Origin: Vreelandella profundi
GTDB taxonomy: Bacteria > Pseudomonadota > Gammaproteobacteria > Pseudomonadales > Halomonadaceae
NCBI RefSeq assembly: GCF_019722725.1
Contig: NZ_CP077941.1
Coordinates: 3,579,761-3,643,760, forward strand
DNA: 64,000 bases
Direction: 5' to 3'
The translations under genes were made by a program, and so were the position numbers. Position 1 is the stretch's first letter, and each line of letters opens with the position of its first letter. This document shows positions 40,026 through 49,819 of this stretch, one piece after another. The notes beneath the pieces are model-generated. The model ran no database searches. It worked only from the letters and a program-made list of their open reading frames with translations, and was not told the DNA's origin.

Positions 40026-41926
40026 TCGTTTACCACGTCGGCAGCCGCTACCAGTCGGCGTTTTTTCAGATGCACCAGCAAAATTGAAACAGCCGCTGGG
40101 GTAACGCCCGAAATACGCGCCGCATGGGCCAACGTTTCTGGCCTAGCGTCAGCGAGCTTTTGGCGGATTTCGTTAGATAAGCCTTCTATCTTTAAATAAT
40201 CCAACTCAGCGGGCAAAGGCGTTGCTTCATGACGTTTTAGCTTGTCTATCTCATCCTGCTGTCGATGGATATAGCCTTGATATTTGGCTTGAATCTGTAC
40301 CTGTTCAGCAACCGTTTCATCAGTGACAAGCGTGTCTTCGAGGCCGGGCAAATGGGCCAAGTCGCTGTAGTTGAGTTCAGGGCGTTTAAGCAAATCGCTT
40401 AAGCAGTATTCTCGTGATAGCGGCGCGCCGGTTTTTTCAGCCACTTTCTCAGCAGCCAAACTTCCCGGTTGAATCCAAATGGTTTTAAGTCGTGCGTTTT
40501 CTTGCTCGATTGCTTCACGCTTTTGACTAAACGCCGCCCAGCGGGTGTCATTAACCAAACCAAGCTCACGGCCTGCTGCGGTGAGGCGCAAATCAGCGTT
40601 GTCTTCTCGCAGCAGTAAGCGATATTCCGCTCGCGAGGTAAACATGCGATAGGGCTCTTTGGTGCCCATCGTGATCAAGTCATCAACCAGTACGCCCAGA
40701 TAAGCTTCGTCGCGGCGAGGGTACCAAGCATCTAACTCTTGCGCGCGGCGTGCGGCGTTCAAACCGGCGAGTAACCCCTGGGCACCGGCTTCTTCATAGC
40801 CCGTCGTGCCGTTGATCTGGCCAGCGAAGAACAGGCTGTGGATAAATTTAGTTTCCAGCGAGTGTTTTAAATCGCGTGGATCAAAGAAATCATACTCAAT
40901 GGCGTAACCAGGCCGCGTGATGTGTGCGTTTTCCAAGCCTTTGATAGAGCGCACAACTTGAATCTGCACGTCAAAGGGCAGCGAGGTCGAGATTCCATTG
41001 GGATACAGCTCGTGAGTGTCCAGGCCTTCGGGCTCGATAAACACTTGATGGCTCGACTTGTCGGCAAACCGATGGACTTTATCTTCAATCGATGGGCAGT
41101 AGCGCGGGCCAACGCCTTCAATCACGCCAGAATACATGGGTGATCGATCAAGGTTAGCCAGAATCAGATCGTGAGTCTGCTGGTTGGTGTGAGCAATGTG
41201 ACAGCTCACTTGCTGAGGGTGCATTTCCCGCGACCCCAGATAGGACATCACCGGCGTTGGTGTATCGCCTGGCTGTTCTTCCATCTGTGAAAAATCAACC
41301 GTTTTAGCATTAATGCGCGGCGGGGTGCCTGTTTTTAAACGATCAACCCGAAACGGCAACGCCCTTAATCGCTCGGCGAGAGCGTTGGAAGGCGGATCAC
41401 CTGCCCGGCCGCCCTTGCTTTGATCCAAGCCAATATGAATCACACCACCCAAAAATGTCCCGGTACACAGCACAACGCTTTGAGCATGAAAACGAATACC
41501 TGTTTCGGTCACAACGCCACGTACGGTGTCATTTTCGACGATTAAATCACCGGCCGCCTGCTGGAAAAGCGTCAAATTCGGTTGGTTTTCCAACATTCCG
41601 CGAATAGCCGCCTTGTAGCGGACACGGTCTGCCTGAGCCCGAGTAGCTCTAACGGCAGGCCCTTTGCGTGAATTCAGCACACGAAACTGGATGCCACCTA
41701 AATCCGTGGCAAGCCCCATAGCGCCGCCCATCGCATCGATTTCTTTCACCAAATGGCTTTTGCCAATGCCGCCAATCGCAGGATTACACGACATTTGGCC
41801 CAGTGTTTCGATGTTGTGAGTGAGCAGCAGGGTCTGACAGCCCATACGAGCAGAGGCCAGTGCGGCTTCAGTTCCCGCATGGCCACCGCCGATGACAATC
41901 ACGTCAAAGCGGTCGGGATAATTCAA
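40022..41926 (-). CDS. mnmG: tRNA uridine-5-carboxymethylaminomethyl modification enzyme MnmG (GidA)
   Basis: This 634-residue FAD protein works with MnmE on the wobble uridine of certain tRNAs. The FAD site [16 protein letters not shown] is at the N-terminus; [18 protein letters not shown] and [12 protein letters not shown] follow, and [15 protein letters not shown] binds flavin again. The C-terminal helical domain recognises MnmE. The gene adjoins the DnaA-box cluster, as gidA does at oriC in E. coli. Its partner gene mnmE is 17.7 kb away on the same strand. Confidence 0.98.
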   Translation of the reverse strand: MNYPDRFDVIVIGGGHAGTEAALASARMGCQTLLLTHNIETLGQMSCNPAIGGIGKSHLVKEIDAMGGAMGLATDLGGIQFRVLNSRKGPAVRATRAQADRVRYKAAIRGMLENQPNLTLFQQAAGDLIVENDTVRGVVTETGIRFHAQSVVLCTGTFLGGVIHIGLDQSKGGRAGDPPSNALAERLRALPFRVDRLKTGTPPRINAKTVDFSQMEEQPGDTPTPVMSYLGSREMHPQQVSCHIAHTNQQTHDLILANLDRSPMYSGVIEGVGPRYCPSIEDKVHRFADKSSHQVFIEPEGLDTHELYPNGISTSLPFDVQIQVVRSIKGLENAHITRPGYAIEYDFFDPRDLKHSLETKFIHSLFFAGQINGTTGYEEAGAQGLLAGLNAARRAQELDAWYPRRDEAYLGVLVDDLITMGTKEPYRMFTSRAEYRLLLREDNADLRLTAAGRELGLVNDTRWAAFSQKREAIEQENARLKTIWIQPGSLAAEKVAEKTGAPLSREYCLSDLLKRPELNYSDLAHLPGLEDTLVTDETVAEQVQIQAKYQGYIHRQQDEIDKLKRHEATPLPAELDYLKIEGLSNEIRQKLADARPETLAHAARISGVTPAAVSILLVHLKKRRLVAAADVVNE

Positions 41927-42417
41927 GAGACACCTCGTCTTGTGCCATTGGGCACGGATGATGTGAGCCAGTGCTTATGCACCCTAGTTCAATACGCCGG
42001 CAAGTATAAACCCCCTGTGGGTAACCGTCAGGTTTTTCCACACCCACTCAAATTGAGCAGTCTTTATTAATAACAATATAAAGATAAGATAAGAGAAGTT
42101 CTGTAAATGTAATAACTATTAGTGTGGACAATTTCTGTGCATAAGCAATTAATCCATTTATCTTTCATTAGGTTACATTGTTGACTTCTACATGTTTGAA
42201 CAGCGTATTGCCTGGGCAGAAGCGGTGCTACTCCTGTGGATGAAATACCCCTTTATCCACAGCATCAATTCTACACGCCTTATCCACCGTCCTATACCTG
42301 GGTTGTTACCGCACCTGTGAACATCCAGAGCATGCCTGTTAACAAATGCTAATAGATCCCTATGGCAGGCCCTATAGACGCGAAGTGGATAAAAGTAAAA
42401 AAACTTTATCCACAGGC
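41927..42417. other. Candidate replication origin: DnaA-box cluster and AT-rich stretch upstream of mnmG
   Basis: This non-coding stretch holds two perfect DnaA boxes (TTATCCACA at 42253-42261 and 42406-42414). It also has seven one-mismatch boxes, at 42016-42024, 42034-42042, 42123-42131, 42136-42144, 42235-42243, 42280-42288 and 42384-42392. An AT-rich region (about 42060-42180) could serve as the unwinding element. The mnmG promoter should also lie here. I see no open frame or RNA gene. It is a strong oriC candidate by content and by its place next to mnmG and parAB, but a second box cluster is found at 63.7-64 kb. Confidence 0.6.
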
Positions 42418-42444
42418 AAAAAAAAGCCTGTCACGAGGACAGGC
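42418..42444 (-). terminator. Terminator of the amino acid ABC transporter operon
   Basis: On the minus strand GCCTGTC-CTCGT-GACAGGC is followed by eight T residues. It lies about 75 bases past the ATPase stop and separates that operon from the DnaA-box region. Confidence 0.88.
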
Positions 42445-42518
42445 CGGTAAAAAAAGCAATTTAACGCGCGTTTAAGTCACCATTAATGTCAAATCAGCGC
42501 TGAAAAAGTAGGGTCGAT

Positions 42519-43289
42519 CTAGTGTTTTAGTACCCGTGCAAGGAAGGATTGGGTGCGCTCATTTTGTGGCGTATCAAACAGTTTTTCAGGCGCTCCCTGC
42601 TCAGCAATTTCACCTTTATGGATAAAAATAACGCGATCGGCGACTTCACGGGCAAAGCCCATTTCATGAGTGACGATTACCATCGTCATCCCTTCTTTGG
42701 CGAGTTCGCGCATAGCGTCCAGTACCTCACCAATCATTTCGGGATCAAGTGCCGATGTAGGCTCGTCAAACAGCATCAGGCGCGGTTCCATTGCCAAAGC
42801 GCGTGCCAGTGCGACACGTTGCTGTTGGCCGCCAGAGAGCTGGCTTGGGTACTTCTCGGCCTGATCAGCGATACCCACACGGTCTAGCAGACGTTTGGCA
42901 CTGCTGACAGCATCAGCGCGGCTAGCGCCGCGTACTTTCATCGGTGCTAACGTAACGTTGTCTTGTACGCTGAGGTGGGGAAATAGATTGAATTGCTGAA
43001 AGACCATACCGACTTCAGTACGAATGGTTTGTAACGCTTTAGTGCTTTTTCCATTCGGCAGAAGTTCGTTGCTATCAACCATAAGGCTGCCTGCCTGAAA
43101 TTCCTCAAGGCCGTTGATACAGCGAATCAGAGTCGACTTACCTGAGCCGCTGGCACCGATAATCACGACCACTTCACCAGGAATAATGTCGAGATCAATG
43201 TTGTTGAGTACGTGCAGGCTGCCAAAATGTTTATTGAGCTTCTGCATACGTACAATTGGCTGCGTTGTGTTGTTCAATGTCTCGCTCAT
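42519..43289 (-). CDS. Polar amino acid ABC transporter ATPase (GlnQ-like)
   Basis: This 256-residue ATPase drives amino acid uptake. Walker A is [13 protein letters not shown], followed by the Q-loop [12 protein letters not shown], signature [14 protein letters not shown], Walker [15 protein letters not shown] and the switch histidine in IVTHEMGFA. All catalytic residues are intact. It is third in the operon after the binding protein and permease genes, 11 bases behind the permease. Confidence 0.94.
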   Translation of the reverse strand: MSETLNNTTQPIVRMQKLNKHFGSLHVLNNIDLDIIPGEVVVIIGASGSGKSTLIRCINGLEEFQAGSLMVDSNELLPNGKSTKALQTIRTEVGMVFQQFNLFPHLSVQDNVTLAPMKVRGASRADAVSSAKRLLDRVGIADQAEKYPSQLSGGQQQRVALARALAMEPRLMLFDEPTSALDPEMIGEVLDAMRELAKEGMTMVIVTHEMGFAREVADRVIFIHKGEIAEQGAPEKLFDTPQNERTQSFLARVLKH

Positions 43290-43300
43290 TGCGCGTGTCC

Positions 43301-43972
43301 TTATTGTCCGGCCAGACCTCTACGCTCAAGCTGGCGTAGTAAGATTGAAAGGGTCCAGGTGATCGCTAAATACATCAGTGCGACCATGAAGTAGACCTCA
43401 AGGGCGGTGAACGTGGTGGAAATGTAGATTTGTCCCTGACGTACCAGCTCGCCAACGCCAATCACTGAAAACAGTGAGGTGTCTTTAATACTGATAATGC
43501 CCTGATTACCCAGTGATGGAATCATCCGGCGAAAAGCCTGGGGCCAAATCACATAGCGAAATGCCTGGGTACGGGAAAGGCCGAGTGATAGCGACGCTTC
43601 CCGCTGGCCACGCTCAATCGATTGAACGCCACCGCGGACAATCTCAGAAATATAGGCGCCAGAGTTAACGGCAATCGCAGCAATACCCGCGACGAGCGCA
43701 TTAATAGGGCTACCCAACAGCTGAGGTAAGCCATAAAAAATGAACAGTACTTGGACAAGAATAGGCGTACCCCGAAACACCTCAACGTAAAAAATAGCCG
43801 GCCAGCGTAGCCAGCGCAGGCGGCTAAGCCGCAGCAGGCCAAAGAAAATGCCGATAAAAAAACCAAATGCCAGGCCGCCAAATGAAATAAGTAACGTCCA
43901 GGGAATGCCAGGTAGCAGGTAAGGAATAGATCCAAACGCTGCCGACCAATCAAACTGAAAATTGACGTCCAC
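43301..43972 (-). CDS. Polar amino acid ABC transporter permease (GlnP-like)
   Basis: This 223-residue HisMQ/GlnP-type permease has about five helices. The coupling segment [19 protein letters not shown] contacts the ATPase, and [17 protein letters not shown] is family-typical in the first half. Only one permease gene is present, so it probably forms a homodimer. The start at 43972 is the family-like [13 protein letters not shown]. Confidence 0.93.
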   Translation of the reverse strand: MDVNFQFDWSAAFGSIPYLLPGIPWTLLISFGGLAFGFFIGIFFGLLRLSRLRWLRWPAIFYVEVFRGTPILVQVLFIFYGLPQLLGSPINALVAGIAAIAVNSGAYISEIVRGGVQSIERGQREASLSLGLSRTQAFRYVIWPQAFRRMIPSLGNQGIISIKDTSLFSVIGVGELVRQGQIYISTTFTALEVYFMVALMYLAITWTLSILLRQLERRGLAGQ

Positions 43973-44023
43973 GCGTAGACTCCTGAAACAATAAAGATGA
44001 GAAAAAACACTTGAGAAACGCAG

Positions 44024-44054
44024 CAGGGCCGGGGGCTATGGCCACCCGGCCCTG
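44024..44054 (-). other. Strong intercistronic hairpin between binding-protein and permease genes
   Basis: CAGGGCCGGG and CCCGGCCCTG form a perfect 10-base GC-rich stem, extended inside by GGC-TATG-GCC. It lies about 35 bases past the binding-protein stop with no T-tract, and probably stabilises the upstream message or reduces expression of the permease and ATPase genes. Confidence 0.75.
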
Positions 44055-44087
44055 TAATGATGCTATGCGGTTAGCGAGTCTTTAATC

Positions 44088-44864
44088 TCACTCTTCGCTA
44101 GGCGCTTCACCAAACCACTTTTGATAAATTTCATCGTAGGTACCGTCTTCTTTCATCGCGGCGAGCGCTTCATTGGAAGGTTCTACCCATTCGCTGCCTT
44201 TATGAAAAACGATGCCGTATTGCTGACCTTCGTACAGCGGGCCAACGACCTTAGTGCGCCCTTCACCGCGGGTTTGTGAGAAGTAGGCAACGTTAGGCGC
44301 ATCGTAGAACACCGCATCGACGTTACGGCCTAATAGCGCCATATACATATCGCTCATTGCCGGGAAAGGGGTGATGTCGGCATCTTCCCCTAGCTCAGCC
44401 TGTAGGAAGTCGTAGCTGGTGGAACCGATCCGTGTAGCGATAGGCAGTCCGGCGAGGTCTTCGATGCTTTGTACATCGTCGTTGTCAGCGCGAACAATAA
44501 TTTGTAGACCGGAATCGTAGTAAGGGTCTGAGAAGTCAACTATCTCAGCGCGCTCTGCGGTAATGGTCGTACCGGCAATGGCGATCTCTTGGCTGCCGGT
44601 TTGTACGGCTGGAATGATGCCAGCAAATTCCATTGTGGTGAGATTAACTTCAAAGCCTGCACGCTCAGCCACTTCGTTGATGATGTCCATATCGAAACCG
44701 ACCATTTCACCGGTTTCTTGATCCAACATTTCAAAAGGGACAAAGCTTGGATCAGTCGCTACGTTTACCTTCGGTAATTCAGCCATGGCAGCCGTAGTGC
44801 CGGCTAATCCAAGGGCTAGCACAAGCGTTGTTTTAGTGAGACTGAGTGGTAGCGCTACTTTCAT
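44088..44864 (-). CDS. Polar amino acid ABC transporter periplasmic binding protein (GlnH-like)
   Basis: This 258-residue family 3 solute-binding protein has a signal peptide with cleavage near AAMA-ELP. The ligand-binding signature [17 protein letters not shown], the [17 protein letters not shown] segment with its carboxylate-binding arginine, and DAVFYDAPN with the amino-group aspartate are present. The substrate is probably glutamine, glutamate or another polar amino acid; the sequence does not decide. It is the first gene of its operon. Confidence 0.92.
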   Translation of the reverse strand: MKVALPLSLTKTTLVLALGLAGTTAAMAELPKVNVATDPSFVPFEMLDQETGEMVGFDMDIINEVAERAGFEVNLTTMEFAGIIPAVQTGSQEIAIAGTTITAERAEIVDFSDPYYDSGLQIIVRADNDDVQSIEDLAGLPIATRIGSTSYDFLQAELGEDADITPFPAMSDMYMALLGRNVDAVFYDAPNVAYFSQTRGEGRTKVVGPLYEGQQYGIVFHKGSEWVEPSNEALAAMKEDGTYDEIYQKWFGEAPSEE

Positions 44865-44895
44865 AAGTTTCCCCGTGTTTTATGTGACCTATCGT

Positions 44896-44930
44896 GGCTT
44901 TTCAAACGTTTTTGTCGTTTGAAAAAAGCC
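44896..44930. other. Inverted repeat between erpA and the amino acid binding-protein gene
   Basis: GGCTTTTCAAACG and CGTTTGAAAAAAGCC face each other across a TTTTTGT loop. It lies between the erpA stop and the transporter start and could be the erpA terminator or a leader element of the transporter message. Confidence 0.5.
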
Positions 44931-45012
44931 TTAAGGCCGTTATTGACCTATTAACCTTGGCGAGAAACCGACAAGGCGTCAAGTCACGGGGTGTGCTTTG
45001 AGCCAACGCTGT

Positions 45013-45366
45013 TTAGACCATAAAGGAGGCGCCACAGCCACAGGTAGCGGTAGCGTTAGGGTTTTGCACGCGAAAACGAGCGCCTGCCAGCCCTTCTTCA
45101 TAATCGACGGTGGAGCCGACTAAATATTGATAAGACAGCGGGTCGACCACTAATGAGGCCTCTCCAAACGCGATGACAGTGTCGTCGTCGGCAACGTTTT
45201 CAGCAAAATCGAATCCGTACTGAAAACCAGAGCAGCCGCCGCCGGTAACGTAGACGCGTAGCTTTAGAGATGGGTTATTTTCTTCTGCAATCAGTGCATT
45301 AATGCGTTTGCGTGCACTATCAGACAGCAGTAATGGGGTCGGAATAAAGGCTTCTGCACCGCTCAT
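45013..45366 (-). CDS. erpA: Iron-sulfur cluster insertion protein ErpA
   Basis: This 117-residue A-type carrier delivers Fe-S clusters, for example to IspG and IspH. It has the three conserved cysteines, one in [10 protein letters not shown] and two in the C-terminal TCGCGASF. ErpA is favoured over IscA because the gene stands alone and not in an isc operon. It lies 103 bases downstream of argC on the same strand. Confidence 0.95.
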   Translation of the reverse strand: MSGAEAFIPTPLLLSDSARKRINALIAEENNPSLKLRVYVTGGGCSGFQYGFDFAENVADDDTVIAFGEASLVVDPLSYQYLVGSTVDYEEGLAGARFRVQNPNATATCGCGASFMV

Positions 45367-45469
45367 GGGTACCTCCCGCGAGCTTAAAGAACGAATAAAT
45401 CGGCATTGGGGGGTGATTATGGGTAATTCCCAGCAAATTGGTCAACTATTGCTGGGAATTAGTCGAACG

Positions 45470-46504
45470 TTAAGGCATTAGTGCAGGCGCTGTTAAGCCC
45501 ATTTTTTCATCAAAGCCAAACATTAAATTAAGGTTTTGAATCGCTTGGCCTGAAGCACCTTTGACTAAATTATCAATCACCGATAGCACCACCACGGTAT
45601 TGCCATTGCTAGGGCGATGCACCGCCAGCCTGCAGGTGTTGATACCTTTGACACTGCGCGTTTCGGGATGACTTCCGGCAGGCATGACATCAACGAACGG
45701 CTCGTCGGCGTAGCGCTGCTCAAACAGTGCCTGTAAATCGCCTGGCTCAGCGGTTAGTTGCCCGTAAAGCGTGGCGTGAATGCCGCGAATCATGGGCGTA
45801 AGGTGAGGCACGAACGTCAACCCGACCGGGGCATGACTAATATCCTTTAGGCCTTGGCTAATTTCCGGTAAATGGCGGTGACCCGACGCGCCATAAGCTT
45901 TCATTGATTCACTGGCTTCGGCGAGCAACGAGGCCACTTTTGCGCCGCGGCCCGCGCCGGTAACGCCGGATTTGCAGTCTGCAATCAGCTGTTGGGGATC
46001 AATCAATCCCGCTTCCAATAGCGGTAGATAGCCCAGCTGCACGGCCGTGGGGTAGCAGCCGGGTACCGCAATTAAACGTGCGTCTTTAATTTTTTCGCGG
46101 TGCATTTCCGGCAGGCCATAAATTGCCTCGTCCAGTAGCGCTGGTGCGCCGTGGGGCTGCTCGTACCAGCGGCTCCACTCATTGGCATCGCGCAGGCGAA
46201 AGTCAGCCGATAGATCAATGACGCGCGTGCCGTTGTCGAGCAGCTCACCCGCCAGTGCGTGGGCAACGCCGTGGGGCGTGGCAAAAAATACCGCATCCAT
46301 GGCACCCAGCTGCTTAGCATCCGGCTCGCTAAACGCCAGCGTGTCGTAATGGCCACGCAGATTAGGGTACATATCGCACACTTTGACGCCTGCCTCTGAG
46401 CGCGATGTAATCGCGGCGACTTCGACGTGGGGATGCTGGGCAAGCAGCCGCAGTAGCTCAACGCCGGTATAACCGGTACCGCCAACAATGCCGACCTTAA
46501 TCAC
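45470..46504 (-). CDS. argC: N-acetyl-gamma-glutamyl-phosphate reductase
   Basis: This 344-residue NADP-dependent enzyme carries out the third step of arginine synthesis. The nucleotide-binding motif [18 protein letters not shown] opens the protein and the catalytic cysteine lies in [21 protein letters not shown] is also typical. It starts with a clear ATG and is divergent from the CLC gene. No other arg genes are adjacent. Confidence 0.96.
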   Translation of the reverse strand: MIKVGIVGGTGYTGVELLRLLAQHPHVEVAAITSRSEAGVKVCDMYPNLRGHYDTLAFSEPDAKQLGAMDAVFFATPHGVAHALAGELLDNGTRVIDLSADFRLRDANEWSRWYEQPHGAPALLDEAIYGLPEMHREKIKDARLIAVPGCYPTAVQLGYLPLLEAGLIDPQQLIADCKSGVTGAGRGAKVASLLAEASESMKAYGASGHRHLPEISQGLKDISHAPVGLTFVPHLTPMIRGIHATLYGQLTAEPGDLQALFEQRYADEPFVDVMPAGSHPETRSVKGINTCRLAVHRPSNGNTVVVLSVIDNLVKGASGQAIQNLNLMFGFDEKMGLTAPALMP

Positions 46505-46712
46505 AAATAACTCCTTGCGGTTTTACAAAAACAGATTTTAGAAAAAAATGTACATTACTTTTGAACCTGAGTATCGATAGCAACAGCCTAAGCGGATTGC
46601 TGCGGGCTGTCTAAGCGTATCGGGCTATGATACACAAGAGGGTGAAAACACAAGAACACTAAGACTATCCCAAGACACAGAGTACCAAGGCAAAAAAACA
46701 AGGAAGGTCGTC

Positions 46713-48533
46713 GTGGCGCGTTTTTCCCGTTCGGATTTTACTCTAGAGAGCTTTCGTCGCCAGTTGGCCAATGTCGATGCCCTTCCACAGCTTTGCTTGC
46801 TGGGGCTCGTCTCTGGAATTATTACTGGCGCGGTAATGGTGGCATTTCGCCTGCTCTTGGAAACCGGCGCCGCGCTGTATATGACCGATGGCGACCCTGA
46901 AGCGTTTGAAAGCATGGCGCCATGGCTGCGCACGCTGCTGCCAGTGGTGGCGGTTACCTTGGTCGGTGTTCTGCTGTATCGCCAAAAGCCCGCCGCGCGC
47001 AAGCTAGGTGTTGGCCATGTAATTGAGCGTCTTTCCTACCACCAAGGCCGCTTTCCGCTGCGTAACTGGCTTAACCAATGGTGGGTCGGGGTTATTTCTG
47101 TGCTGGGTGGGCTATCTGCTGGCCGCGAAGGGCCCGCTATTCATTTAGGTGCGGCGGCGGCAAGTGGGTTAGGCCAACAGATGCGTCTACCTAATAATAG
47201 TTTAAGAGTTCTAGTCGCGTGCGGTACCGCTGCAGGCATTTCTGCTTCGTTTAATACGCCTATCGCCGGGGTGATCTTCGCCATGGAAGTTGTCATGATG
47301 GAGTACACCCTGATGAGCTTTATGCCGGTCATTTTGGCCTCTACGATGGGCGCGCTGGTAGCACAGCTCGCTTATGGCAATGAACCGGCTTTTCGTATCC
47401 CTGAAGTGGCGCTTGGTTCGTTAATGAACCTTCCTTGGATTGTGCTCACCGGGTTATTTATCGGTCTGCTGGCGGGGCTATTTATTCATATTTCGCACAG
47501 TCAGCGCATACAAGCTTGGCCGCTTTGGCTGCGTTTAGGGCTAGTCGGCGTAGCCACTGGCGCGGTTGCCTGGTGTTTTCCACAAGTACAGGGTATTGGT
47601 TACGACAGCGTGGCGGCTGCGCTCAATAATCAGTTGGAAATTAAAGTCCTGCTGGCGCTGATGATCGCCAAGCTGTTACTGACGGCGCTGACCGTTTCTG
47701 GCGGCGTGCCGATTGGTATTATCGGCCCCGTGCTAGTCGTCGGCGCGGCGACAGGCGCGCTGTTTGGATTGCTGGGCGGCTGGCTGTGGCCCGATAAAGC
47801 CGCTGACCCCGGTGTTTATGCCATGCTAGGCATGGCAGCGATGATGGGGGCGGTGTTGCAAGCGCCGCTGGCAGCGCTGATGGCGCTTTTGGAGTTGACG
47901 CATACGCCGAGTATTATGCTGCCCGGCATGCTGGTGGTGGTCGTTGCATGTCTCACCTCGCGTCAACTTACCGGCTGTGAAGGTTTTTTTATTAGCTCGG
48001 TGCGCTATGGTTTGCACCCTTTGCAGCAACCGCTGATGCAAGCGCTCTCACGCGTATCGGTGCCCGCCGTTATGGAACGTCAATTGGCGCGAACTGAACG
48101 AATGATTACCTGTGATCAGGCGCGCCTGCTGCTTGAAACGAATCCGGTATGGCTGGTAATCGAGCGTTCAAGTGAGGAAAAACCGGTGCTGGCGCTCAAA
48201 GCCGCAGAGCTTGCACGCTGGTTACTCGAACATGATGAAGCGCTGGAAGGCAAAGATCCGCCAGCAGATGAGTTGATTGATTTATTAGAAATTCCCGGGC
48301 AACGCTTAGACTTGGCGCCGATTGGGCTGCAGGCAACGCTTTCTGAAGCTTTTCTAAAACTTCAGGATAATGCGCTGGGGGCGCTGTATGTCGTTCATGG
48401 TTATCGACCTAAGCAGCAACGGATTTCAGGTATTATTACCCGTGGTGCTATCGAACGTTATTATCACTACACAGAGCCCCGCGGTGCTGATCCCCGTGAA
48501 AACGATTTACGAGAGAAAGACTCATCAGTTTAA
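46713..48533 (+). CDS. CLC-family chloride channel/antiporter with C-terminal regulatory domain
   Basis: This 606-residue protein has a CLC membrane core to about residue 450 and a soluble C-terminal region resembling CBS domains. The gating glutamate is Glu139 in GREGPAIH and the third filter segment is GIIGPVLVVG. At the position of the internal proton glutamate of E. coli ClcA (FIIEE) this protein reads FAMEV, that is Val193 after Glu192. The serine of the GSGIP motif is also replaced (KLGVGHV). The first change is the one seen in CLC channels. It starts at GTG 46713 behind AAGGAAGG and is followed by hemJ after nine bases. Confidence 0.9.
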   Translation: MARFSRSDFTLESFRRQLANVDALPQLCLLGLVSGIITGAVMVAFRLLLETGAALYMTDGDPEAFESMAPWLRTLLPVVAVTLVGVLLYRQKPAARKLGVGHVIERLSYHQGRFPLRNWLNQWWVGVISVLGGLSAGREGPAIHLGAAAASGLGQQMRLPNNSLRVLVACGTAAGISASFNTPIAGVIFAMEVVMMEYTLMSFMPVILASTMGALVAQLAYGNEPAFRIPEVALGSLMNLPWIVLTGLFIGLLAGLFIHISHSQRIQAWPLWLRLGLVGVATGAVAWCFPQVQGIGYDSVAAALNNQLEIKVLLALMIAKLLLTALTVSGGVPIGIIGPVLVVGAATGALFGLLGGWLWPDKAADPGVYAMLGMAAMMGAVLQAPLAALMALLELTHTPSIMLPGMLVVVVACLTSRQLTGCEGFFISSVRYGLHPLQQPLMQALSRVSVPAVMERQLARTERMITCDQARLLLETNPVWLVIERSSEEKPVLALKAAELARWLLEHDEALEGKDPPADELIDLLEIPGQRLDLAPIGLQATLSEAFLKLQDNALGALYVVHGYRPKQQRISGIITRGAIERYYHYTEPRGADPRENDLREKDSSV

Positions 48534-48542
48534 GGAGCGATA

Positions 48543-48974
48543 ATGTATCTATGGGTGAAGGCTATTCACTTAATAGCCGTGGTGACTTGGTTTGCCGCAC
48601 TGTTCTATCTGCCGAGGCTATACGTGTATCACGCCACCGCACGAGATAATGGCGATGATCAGGCAATGAGCTATTTTAAAACCATGGAGCGCAAGCTTTA
48701 CCGCGGCATTATGATGCCTTCTATGATTGCGGTGCTGGTGTTTGGCGGTTGGATGCTTTACTTGGTGCCGGCATGGTTTAGCCAAGGCTGGATGCACGCT
48801 AAGCTGACCTTGGTAGCCGTGCTGATTGCCTATCATCACGTTTGTTTGATTTATTTAAAGCAGTTCGCTCAGAATCGCTGCACCAAAAGCCATGTATTTT
48901 TTCGCTGGTTTAACGAAGCGCCCGTCATTGTGCTTATAGCGGTTGTGTTACTCGCGGTTGTGAAACCCTTTTGA
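48543..48974 (+). CDS. hemJ: Protoporphyrinogen IX oxidase HemJ
   Basis: This 143-residue membrane protein with four helices performs the oxygen-independent protoporphyrinogen oxidase step of haem synthesis. The N-terminal WVKAIHLIAVVTWFAALFY contains the conserved histidine, and HAKLTLVAVLIAYHH holds the next ones. It is followed without a gap by thiD (TGATG overlap) and shares its operon with hemL. Confidence 0.92.
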   Translation: MYLWVKAIHLIAVVTWFAALFYLPRLYVYHATARDNGDDQAMSYFKTMERKLYRGIMMPSMIAVLVFGGWMLYLVPAWFSQGWMHAKLTLVAVLIAYHHVCLIYLKQFAQNRCTKSHVFFRWFNEAPVIVLIAVVLLAVVKPF

Positions 48975-49783
48975 TGCGACAACCGCTTCCTCCCGTTGTC
49001 TTGGTGCTGGCTGGACATGATCCGACTGGCGGTGCGGGTTTAATGGCTGACAGCGAAGCCATTTCGGCCTGCGGTGGTTGGGCTGTCACTATTCCCACCG
49101 CGCTGACGGTACAAAATTGCCATAATGTGACAAGGGTAATGCCTGCCGACCCTGCCGCGATGCGTCAAATGGCCGAGGCGATTAGTGAGATGCAGGTCGC
49201 GGCCATTAAGATTGGCTTGCTTGCAGATGAAGCCACGCTGCGTGCAGCGGAGCAAATTATCCGCCGCTTTCCAGGCGTTCCCGTGGTCGCTGACCCGGTA
49301 TTTAAAGCAGGCGGGGGAACTGAGTTATCCACACCCGCTCTACGGCAGCTGTTTATTGATCGCGTGCTACCGCTTGTGGATATCTTAACGCCTAATCGCG
49401 CGGAGCTCGCTCAGCTTACTCCAGACATCGACACCCCTTACGATGATACCGCTCGCGCGGTGACGCTGATGTCTCAGGGGTGCCAGGCGATTTTAGTAAC
49501 GGCCACCGATGAACCATTGCCGGGCAACGAGCATCAGGTCGTCCACACATTGCATTCGCCAGAGACCACTCGCCAATGGCAGTGGCCGCGGCTGCCCGAA
49601 CAGTTTCACGGCTCCGGCTGCACGCTTGCTTCAGCTATTGCCGCACGCTTGGCTGTAGGTGAGCGCTTACCAACTGCCTGTGAGCAAGCTCAGCACTTTA
49701 CCTGGGAAAGCTTGTCTCAAGGCTTTCAGCCACCCAGTGGCCAGTGCTTGCCTAACCGCTTTTCACAGGCTGTACGCTTTTGA
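48974..49783 (+). CDS. thiD: Hydroxymethylpyrimidine/phosphomethylpyrimidine kinase
   Basis: This 269-residue ribokinase-fold enzyme phosphorylates the pyrimidine half of thiamine twice. It has AGHDPTGGAGLMADSEA near the start, VVADPVFKAGGG, LTPNRAELAQLT, and the anion hole HGSGCTLASAIAA near the end. ATG 48974 overlaps the hemJ stop; a TTG one codon upstream is unlikely. In many relatives thiE follows thiD before hemL; here hemL comes directly. Confidence 0.95.
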   Translation: MRQPLPPVVLVLAGHDPTGGAGLMADSEAISACGGWAVTIPTALTVQNCHNVTRVMPADPAAMRQMAEAISEMQVAAIKIGLLADEATLRAAEQIIRRFPGVPVVADPVFKAGGGTELSTPALRQLFIDRVLPLVDILTPNRAELAQLTPDIDTPYDDTARAVTLMSQGCQAILVTATDEPLPGNEHQVVHTLHSPETTRQWQWPRLPEQFHGSGCTLASAIAARLAVGERLPTACEQAQHFTWESLSQGFQPPSGQCLPNRFSQAVRF

Positions 49784-49819
49784 TCCTATCTTCTGTACGC
49801 CTTTTATTTAGAGGATGTC

